The notes beneath the pieces are model-generated. The model did not search any database. It had not been told where the DNA came from and worked only from the letters and a program-made list of their open reading frames with translations. From Pseudomonas sp. DC1.2 (GTDB lineage Bacteria; Pseudomonadota; Gammaproteobacteria; Pseudomonadales; Pseudomonadaceae), in the NCBI RefSeq assembly GCF_034351645.1, contig NZ_CP133782.1, forward strand, positions 5,610,001 through 5,674,000: a stretch of 64,000 bases of DNA. Reading direction: 5' to 3'. This document shows, piece by piece, positions 57,801 through 64,000 of the stretch (positions are counted from its first letter, which is position 1; each line of letters starts with the position of its first letter). The position numbers and the translations under genes were made by a program.

Positions 57801-59063
57801 TTAGGCGTCAATTCGGCGAAAGATCATTGAGGCTGCCAGTCCACCCATCCCAAACGAGTTCTTGAGACAGTATTCGATGTCGGCGCTCTGCGTCTGACCT
57901 ATTATGTTGGCCTTGCACTGCGGGTCCGGGGTCTCAAGGTTGCGCGTCCCCGGAATGAAGCCTTCCCTCAAACCAATCAGGGTATTGAGTGTTTCCATGG
58001 CCCCTGCCGCGGCGATCATATGCCCGTGCAGTGATTTATTGGCGGTGACCGGCACTCGCTCCGATAACACTGAGCAAATAGCAGCTGACTCGTGCAGATC
58101 ATTCAACACGGTTGAGGTGCCATGGGCATTGACCAACCCTATTTGACTGGGGTTGAGCCCGGCACTGGCCAGTGCCCGAATCATTGAAAGTTTCATCTCC
58201 CGGGATTCAGGATCGGGCTTCACAATATGGCTGGCGTTCATGCTCGCCCCATACCCGACGATTTCCATCAAAGGCACCGCGCCTCTCCTGAGCGCATGGG
58301 TGTAACTCTCCAATAAGAACAGCACCGCGCCCTCAGCCGGCACATAACCTGAACGGCGCGTATCAAAGGGACGCGACAAACCATCAAACGGTAATGAAGC
58401 GTCGGTGCAAATCACATCGACCGATTCGAGGCCGATATAGTGCTCGGGCGTTACTTTGGCGCTGGCACCGCCGACGATAGCGGCATCCACTCGCCCGCGA
58501 GCAACCTGTTCAAATCCCGTACCAATTGCCTGCAGTGAAGCCGCGCACAGCCCCAGGTGCACCATGCTCGGGCCATGGAATGGAATCTGCGCATGGACCT
58601 GACGCAATACCTGAGTTGAATCCAGGCGGGCAAAATCACTGATGCGATAGTGCTTTTCCATCATCTCGGCCATATTGGTAAATGCCTTGTCAGCGCCCCG
58701 CTGCAAGTCATAAACAAAATCAACGGTTTGATGGATATCCGGAACAGGTTCATCAACGCCCAGGAAACATCCAATACGCTGCGGCGAGAAATGACTCAGG
58801 TCCACACCGGGCCATGCCATTAATCCCTTAACCGCATTATTGATATACAGCTCGTCCCAGGAGCGACTGCGTTTTGATGTGGACACGCGCATGTTGCCAA
58901 CCTCTGGCACGCCCGCGAAATGGCTTTTGAACGAAGCCGTATCGAACTTCTGTATTTCACGAATGCCGGATGTACCGTCACGCAATGCCGCAGTGACCGA
59001 ATCATAGGTATTGCCCAGAGGCGTACAACAGCCCAAGGCGGTGATGACCACGCGTTCTCTCAT
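57801..59063 (-). CDS. Beta-ketoacyl-ACP synthase (KS), catalytically complete
   Basis: 420 residues. The condensing triad is C173 (HLGLCAASLQA), H314 (VNAHGTST) and H348 (LHGHMIAAAG), with K343. The Cys context differs from the usual DTACSS. It probably elongates the acyl chain with the chain-length-factor-like partner. Start ATG 59063 overlaps that gene's stop (ATGA). The longer frame from 59126 overlaps the neighbour and lacks support. Confidence 0.9.
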   Translation of the reverse strand: MRERVVITALGCCTPLGNTYDSVTAALRDGTSGIREIQKFDTASFKSHFAGVPEVGNMRVSTSKRSRSWDELYINNAVKGLMAWPGVDLSHFSPQRIGCFLGVDEPVPDIHQTVDFVYDLQRGADKAFTNMAEMMEKHYRISDFARLDSTQVLRQVHAQIPFHGPSMVHLGLCAASLQAIGTGFEQVARGRVDAAIVGGASAKVTPEHYIGLESVDVICTDASLPFDGLSRPFDTRRSGYVPAEGAVLFLLESYTHALRRGAVPLMEIVGYGASMNASHIVKPDPESREMKLSMIRALASAGLNPSQIGLVNAHGTSTVLNDLHESAAICSVLSERVPVTANKSLHGHMIAAAGAMETLNTLIGLREGFIPGTRNLETPDPQCKANIIGQTQSADIEYCLKNSFGMGGLAASMIFRRIDA

Positions 59064-60202
59064 GACGCGTCTCCCGATACGGGCCGGTCGATAGGCAGAT
59101 GTTGCAACTTTTTGATTACGGCGCACGCACAGCCGATGCCGATCCCCATGCCATTGACCAGTAGTGTGCGGCCAACTTCAACGCTCTTGTCGGCCAACGC
59201 ACAGGCAAGGTCCACAAGGCCACTGGTACTTCCCGCATAACCTGTATAGGGTTTGTAACGACGAATATCGACGTTCGGGAGGGCCTTGAACACCGCTGCA
59301 TTCTCGACCTGACGCAGGTTAGGCGCGCCGTTGTCATACATCACAACCACTGGTTTTTCGCCGATCACTGCAGCAGGCAAGCCGCTGAGCAAGGCCTCCC
59401 AATCCGCCTGCTGTGAATGGATTTTCCCGTCGAAACGACTATGGACAGAGACAATCTGCGCAAGCGCGACATGACCGGAGCGTTGCAACAGGGCGGCATT
59501 TTCCAGCATCAATGCAACCGCGCCATGGGTAACGTTGACTTTATCGGTTTGCGACCGGTGCGGGTCCGACTCAATCAGACCCATCTTGCGGAACGCTTCA
59601 AAGTTATCAACTTTGATCATATCCCCGACTCCACACAATAAAGCGCCTCCCTGCGCCTCGTCCTCAAGTTTGAATAGCGCATGCTCCAATAGGGACAGCC
59701 CGCCCAGTGACATACTGCGCAAGGGATAACCCCCTCCGATAAATCCGAAGAACTTGGCAATGTGGTACAGGTTATTAGTCGGCAACTTTCGAAATAACCG
59801 AAGTGGATGAACGCTGCCGGCAACACGTCCTAACACCGCGTGTACATCAACTGCCGTCAGTTCCGGGCGCTTGATACGGTATTCGTAAAGAATTTCGTAA
59901 AAGTCCCGGACGGTTTCAGCGGTGGTATAGACATTAATAAGCGCACGCGCCTCTTCGCTAAAGGCAAGCTGTTGTTGCGCCATTGCACATGCGGCATCCG
60001 CGACTGTAAGGCTGTATATTGCTGCGTCGGATAATATTGCCCTGTCTTCACGGGCAATACCTTTTGCCATCTGCGCAGACAAAACCGCAGCCCCTTTGGA
60101 CGCTGCTTCAGCGGTTACAAAAGCGGCCTCTTGCCGAGCGATATCGGCCAGGTCTAGCCCGGCCTGACGTACGGCGACTCCAGTCAAGTAAACACTAGCC
60201 AT
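59060..60202 (-). CDS. KS-like protein lacking the active-site Cys (chain-length factor type)
   Basis: A 380-residue thiolase-fold protein similar in outline to ketosynthases. The nucleophile-elbow segment reads SMSLGGLSLLEHAL with Gly in place of Cys, and no AHGT motif is visible. This is the pattern of chain-length factors, which pair with an active KS in type II polyketide systems. Start ATG 60202 overlaps the ACP stop by 8 bp. It forms an ACP-CLF-KS block with its neighbours. Confidence 0.82.
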   Translation of the reverse strand: MASVYLTGVAVRQAGLDLADIARQEAAFVTAEAASKGAAVLSAQMAKGIAREDRAILSDAAIYSLTVADAACAMAQQQLAFSEEARALINVYTTAETVRDFYEILYEYRIKRPELTAVDVHAVLGRVAGSVHPLRLFRKLPTNNLYHIAKFFGFIGGGYPLRSMSLGGLSLLEHALFKLEDEAQGGALLCGVGDMIKVDNFEAFRKMGLIESDPHRSQTDKVNVTHGAVALMLENAALLQRSGHVALAQIVSVHSRFDGKIHSQQADWEALLSGLPAAVIGEKPVVVMYDNGAPNLRQVENAAVFKALPNVDIRRYKPYTGYAGSTSGLVDLACALADKSVEVGRTLLVNGMGIGIGCACAVIKKLQHLPIDRPVSGDAS

Positions 60203-60557
60203 GAGCGAGTGCCTCTAGACGCCGGGAACAGAACTCCGGTGTCCAGAAACGACCAATCTTATTCGGCTCAACCACATCGCTATCCGCAACTTGCAGGATG
60301 TCGCGAGCCATCTCCCGCCCGCGGACGGTCCACTGACTGTCCACGCACAATGCTGGATCCGCCATCATTTTATGGAACGGCCACAAGTACTCTGGCTCCA
60401 CATCGGGGTTGATCTGCGACTTGACTTCAAAGCAGAAGTCGATGAAATCAATCGACGTAAATCCGATTTGATCAAATGACTGGTCACTGGGAATTGACTC
60501 TGGACCATCCAGAAAAAGAATGTCTGCTGCGATCTCTTTTATTTTGACCAAGTACAT
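60195..60557 (-). CDS. Acyl carrier protein with C-terminal extension
   Basis: 120 residues from ATG 60557, with GAAGGGG upstream; GTG 60566 is also in frame. The phosphopantetheine site is the Ser of GFTSIDFIDF (S35), a variant of GxDSL. The first 80 residues match an ACP; the remaining 40 (about 80-120, QWTVRGREMARDILQ and on) extend beyond a standard ACP. It heads the cluster. No phosphopantetheinyl transferase is in the window, so a genomic one would be needed. Confidence 0.82.
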   Translation of the reverse strand: MYLVKIKEIAADILFLDGPESIPSDQSFDQIGFTSIDFIDFCFEVKSQINPDVEPEYLWPFHKMMADPALCVDSQWTVRGREMARDILQVADSDVVEPNKIGRFWTPEFCSRRLEALAHG

Positions 60558-60830
60558 ATCAATCACACCCCTTCATCCATGTTTTTCTAAAACTTGAGCG
60601 GCAGAAAAGACAGTCGACTTTGTTGTTTTTATGATTGGATTCAATAAAGACTAATCAAATAGATATAACTCTGTCAAAATTTTTTACAAAGATTTTTTAC
60701 AGCCCGACGAACGGCAGCCACTAATTAAACGACGATAAAATACGCAGCACTTGAATAGGGCTGAGTAATGCGAAATCTACGGCTTACTTAAAATTATCTT
60801 CTTCTAACAAGCTGGGATCAGTGTGTTTTA
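60558..60830. promoter_or_regulatory. Upstream region of the biosynthetic cluster
   Basis: An AT-rich gap of 273 bp between the RND gene end (60831) and the ACP start, containing the probable main promoter of the cluster (the most AT-rich part is 60590-60700). No operator or terminator was fixed. Confidence 0.45.
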
Positions 60831-63800
60831 TTACCGAGTCATTACAGGGATCCCATCCACCTCGACCTTTTGCACCTCGCTCTTCGCCAATAACGTATAG
60901 ACGCACGGCAGGACAAATAACGTGAATAGCGTGCCAATCGACATCCCGGTGGCAATCACCATACCGATATCATACCGACTTACCGCTCCCGCACCGGTCG
61001 CAAGAATCAACGGCACCATGCCAAACACCATCGCCGCCGTGGTCATCAATACTGGCCGCAAGCGAATGGAAGCCGCCTCTTCTACCGCTTCACGGGCCGA
61101 CAAGCCTTTGTCTTTACGCAACTGGTTGGCGAATTCGACGATCAGAATCCCGTGTTTGCTGATCAAACCGATCAACGTCACCAGCCCCACTTGGGTGTAG
61201 ATGTTCAGGCTCGACCAGCCAAGGAACAAGGGAATCAGCGCTCCGCAAATCGACATCGGCACCGTCACCAGTATCACCAACGGATCACGGAAGCTCTCGA
61301 ACTGCGCCGCCAACACTAGGAAAATAATGGCCAACGCCAAACCAAAGGTCATCCAAAGTGCGCTACCTTCTTGGACGAACTGCCGTGATTCGGCGCTGTA
61401 GTCAAATGCATACCCTGGCGGCGCTTCTTCGACGGCAATCTGCTTCACCGTCTCGATGGCCTCTGCCATTCCTACCAATGGAAAGCCCGAGATCAATGCC
61501 GAGTTGAGCTGCTGGAACTGGTTCAACTGCCGTGGTCGCGCCCGGTCGGTGATGCGGATCAACGTCGAAAGCGGCAACAATTCGCCATTGGTGTTTCTGA
61601 CGTAGTAACTGTTCAGCCACTCGGGGTTGTCGCGGTAGGCCCTCTCGACCTGGGCTATCACTTTGTAGCTACGCCCTTCAAGGGTGAACCGGTTGATTTC
61701 CGCCTCGCCCAGCAATGTCGCCAGCGTACTGCCAAGATCCTGCATCGACACGCCCATCTGCGCCGCCTTGGCGCGATCGATGTCTATCACCACTTCCGGT
61801 TTATCGAACGCCAGGTCGATATCGACAAAAGCGAACTTGCCCGTCTCCATGGCGCGCGTCTTCACCCGATCGGCCACTTTCAGCAACGATTCATAATCGC
61901 TGGCGGTGTTGATGACGAAACCAAACGGCAAGCCTTCGCCAGTACCTGGAAGCGAAGGCAGGTTAAAGCCAAAAATTTGTAGACCGGGGATCTGCGCCAG
62001 TCGACCTTGCAGTTCGGGCAGGATCTGCATTTGGGTGCGGTTGCGCTCATTCCATGGTTTGAGCAGGAAGCCGCCAATCCCGGACTGCACGCCGTTATAG
62101 CCGTTGATCTGGAAAGACGAGTAGTACTCCGGGAAGGCTTTGAAGATATCGATGAATTCGTCGGTGTAAGTATTCAAGTAATTCAGGTTGGTCGGTTGAG
62201 GCGCACTGGACATCATGAAAATGATGCCTTGGTCTTCAGCCGGCGCCAGCTCCGACTTGGTGAATTTGAGGAACACTGGAATCAGGCACAACACAATCAC
62301 GGCAAACACCAGTACCACTGGCCGTGTATTCAGAGTGCCATGCAGCAGCAGTTGATAACGCCGTTTGAGGCTTTCGAAAATACGGTCCAGTCGGTGGGCG
62401 AGCCCCGAACTGCTGGCCTCGGGACGAAGCAACAGAGCGCACATCATCGGCGAAAGTGTCAACGCGACAATGCCGGAAATCACCACCGCACCGGCCAGAG
62501 TCAAGGCGAATTCCTTGAACAGTGCACCGGTCAAACCATCCAGGAACCCAATTGGCGCATAGACCGCCGCCAAAGTGACGGTCATGGAAATCACCGGCAG
62601 GGCAATTTCCCGCGCGCCCTCAAGCGCCGCGTCCATCGGTCCCTTGCCGTCCTCGATATGTCGGTGAATATTTTCGACCACGACGATCGCATCGTCTACC
62701 ACCAGACCGATCGCCAGGACCATCGCCAATAGAGTCAGCAGGTTGATCGAGTACCCCATCATCTGCATGAAGAACATTACGCCAATCATCGACAGCGGAA
62801 TGGTGACCACCGGGATCACTACCGACCTTAGCGCCCCCAAAAACAGGAACACCACCACGATCACGATCAGCACAGCTTCAAACAGCGTCTTCACCACTTC
62901 ATTGATCGACGCCTGGATAAATTGTGTGGCGTCATAGGCTATATCTACCTTGAGGCTGGGCGGCAGTTGAGTCTCCAGCTCAGGCATGAGCTTGCGTACT
63001 TCCTTGATCACGTCCAGCGGGTTGGCGCTCGGTGTCGCCTTGATGGCGATGTAAACCGAAGGTGTGCCACCAAAGGAGCTGATGGCGTTGTAGTTTTCCG
63101 CACCCATTTCCACCCGCGCCACATCCCCCAATAACACTCGGCTATCGCCATCGGTTTTCAGGGTGATGGCAGCAAAGGCTTCGGCGGTTTTCAGATCGGT
63201 ACTGGCGTTAATACTGGTAACCACATATTCGCCTTTTACCTCACCGGCAGCCGAAAGGTAGTTGTATCGGCGTACCGCTGCGGTGACATCGTTGGCGCTC
63301 AAGCCGAACCCCGCAAGCTTCACCGGGTCGAGCCACAGGCGCATGGCAAATACCTGACTGCCGAGGATTTCGGCTTCGGCCATCCCAGGCAGCGTGGCGA
63401 GCTTGGGCTGGATTACCCGAGACAGGTAGTCGGTGATTTGCGAATTATTCAGTTGCCGGCTGGAAAAGCTGATGTACATGAGCGCCGAGGCGTCAGCGGC
63501 CTCCTTGCTCAGCACCGGGTCTTCGGCGTCCTGTGGCAGCTTGTTCTTGACCTCGTTAGCCTTGGCCAACAGTTCGGTAAACAGACGATCGCTGTTAGAC
63601 CCGATGCGTGCGTAGATCGAAATCACCGAAAAATTCTGGCGGCTGACCGACGTCATATAGTCAATGCCCTCGGCACTGGCCAGGCTTTGCTGCAACGGTT
63701 GGGTGATATAGCCCTGAATGGTTTCGGCATTCGCACCTGGGTATGCGGTAGTGACTGTGATCAGTGCGTTCTCCATCTTCGGGAATTGCCGCAACGCCAG

Positions 63801-63893
63801 CTTGCTGTAAGCCTGAAACCCCAGCAGCATGATCAACAGACTGACCACCACGGCCAACACCGGGCGGCGAATGAAAACATCGGTGAACTTCAT
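60831..63893 (-). CDS. RND multidrug efflux permease (HAE-1 type)
   Basis: Inner-membrane proton/drug antiporter of 1020 residues, normal for HAE-1 pumps. The N-terminus FTDVFIRRPVLAVVVSLLIM, the proton-relay Asp pair in LAIGLVVDDAIVVVENIHRH, and a large periplasmic loop region in each half are present. It most resembles, from memory, MexW/MuxB-type transporters of Pseudomonas. Start ATG 63893 overlaps the adaptor stop (ATGA). Its stop lies 273 bp from the biosynthetic cluster start on the same strand. It could export the product, but such pumps are also common core genes. Confidence 0.93.
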   Translation of the reverse strand: MKFTDVFIRRPVLAVVVSLLIMLLGFQAYSKLALRQFPKMENALITVTTAYPGANAETIQGYITQPLQQSLASAEGIDYMTSVSRQNFSVISIYARIGSNSDRLFTELLAKANEVKNKLPQDAEDPVLSKEAADASALMYISFSSRQLNNSQITDYLSRVIQPKLATLPGMAEAEILGSQVFAMRLWLDPVKLAGFGLSANDVTAAVRRYNYLSAAGEVKGEYVVTSINASTDLKTAEAFAAITLKTDGDSRVLLGDVARVEMGAENYNAISSFGGTPSVYIAIKATPSANPLDVIKEVRKLMPELETQLPPSLKVDIAYDATQFIQASINEVVKTLFEAVLIVIVVVFLFLGALRSVVIPVVTIPLSMIGVMFFMQMMGYSINLLTLLAMVLAIGLVVDDAIVVVENIHRHIEDGKGPMDAALEGAREIALPVISMTVTLAAVYAPIGFLDGLTGALFKEFALTLAGAVVISGIVALTLSPMMCALLLRPEASSSGLAHRLDRIFESLKRRYQLLLHGTLNTRPVVLVFAVIVLCLIPVFLKFTKSELAPAEDQGIIFMMSSAPQPTNLNYLNTYTDEFIDIFKAFPEYYSSFQINGYNGVQSGIGGFLLKPWNERNRTQMQILPELQGRLAQIPGLQIFGFNLPSLPGTGEGLPFGFVINTASDYESLLKVADRVKTRAMETGKFAFVDIDLAFDKPEVVIDIDRAKAAQMGVSMQDLGSTLATLLGEAEINRFTLEGRSYKVIAQVERAYRDNPEWLNSYYVRNTNGELLPLSTLIRITDRARPRQLNQFQQLNSALISGFPLVGMAEAIETVKQIAVEEAPPGYAFDYSAESRQFVQEGSALWMTFGLALAIIFLVLAAQFESFRDPLVILVTVPMSICGALIPLFLGWSSLNIYTQVGLVTLIGLISKHGILIVEFANQLRKDKGLSAREAVEEAASIRLRPVLMTTAAMVFGMVPLILATGAGAVSRYDIGMVIATGMSIGTLFTLFVLPCVYTLLAKSEVQKVEVDGIPVMTR

Positions 63894-64000
63894 AGCGCAC
63901 CTTCAGCGAGGGCTGGTTGGTCAGGCACTGCTGGCTGATTCTTGTCAGGGCTGATGGCGACAGGGGTACCGGTTTCCAGCTTGAGCTGGCCGGCGCTGAC
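63890..64000 (-). CDS. RND periplasmic adaptor, C-terminal end only
   Basis: The last 36 codons of a gene whose 5' part lies beyond the window. The readable end (VSAGQLKLETGTPVAI, then a Pro/Gln-rich tail ending in LAEGAL) and the 4-bp overlap with the RND permease start fit a membrane-fusion protein such as MexV. Assignment rests mainly on context. Confidence 0.75.
   Translation of the reverse strand, partial: VSAGQLKLETGTPVAISPDKNQPAVPDQPALAEGAL

Overview
The window looks like an origin-proximal stretch of a Pseudomonas chromosome, most likely fluorescens group. Three things support this: the folE2 / gamma-carbonic anhydrase / dihydroorotase zinc-starvation block, a complete A-band (common polysaccharide antigen) locus in the order known from P. 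aeruginosa, and two 16-bp sites matching the Pseudomonas chromosomal parS sequence. All calls rest on reading the sequence and recalled family knowledge; no database search was run.

1-6.2 kb: zinc-sparing and zinc-uptake genes. A divergent amidase (cut by the window edge) and a six-gene operon (folE2, a cluster-9 metal ABC transporter, gamma-carbonic anhydrase, dihydroorotase) share a Zur-type palindrome at 893-909. 6.2-9.5 kb: membrane-lipid housekeeping (DUF3617 protein, cardiolipin synthase, cyclopropane fatty acid synthase). 9.5-11.5 kb: a three-gene bufferin-type RiPP operon (Cys-rich precursor, MNIO enzyme, partner). 11.6-17.6 kb: a four-gene operon of three SPFH (HflK/HflC-like) proteins and an HmtA-like P-type ATPase, with a second Zur-like site upstream. 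The first 18 kb therefore reads as a metal-homeostasis region.

18-22.7 kb: Lrp-type regulator divergent from a LysE exporter, then two envelope proteins of unknown function. 22.8-38 kb: LPS. The minus-strand set (two glycosyltransferases, two methyltransferases, one O-acyltransferase) probably decorates or caps the polymer; the plus-strand set (rmd-gmd-wbpW-wzm-wzt-wbpX-wbpY-wbpZ) makes GDP-D-rhamnose, polymerises it and exports it. 38-41.7 kb: a flavin/2Fe-2S oxidoreductase, a glutathione S-transferase and a LysR regulator.

41.7-60.6 kb: accessory island. Its left part holds orphan terminators, three copies of a 12-mer (two within perfect 20-bp repeats), an SOS-box gene of unknown function and a small zinc-ribbon remnant. 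Then comes a minus-strand biosynthetic cluster of about 17 genes: ACP, chain-length-factor-like KS, KS, adenylate-forming enzyme, nicotianamine-synthase-like protein, three small proteins, dehydratase, ketoreductase, NAT-type acyltransferase, ATP-grasp, second adenylate-forming enzyme, KamA-like radical SAM aminomutase, second ATP-grasp, 2OG-Fe dioxygenase and MFS exporter. I do not recognise the product. An IS2-group insertion sequence interrupts the NAT gene, so this strain may be a non-producer or make an altered compound. 60.8-64 kb: an RND efflux pump and the end of its adaptor gene.
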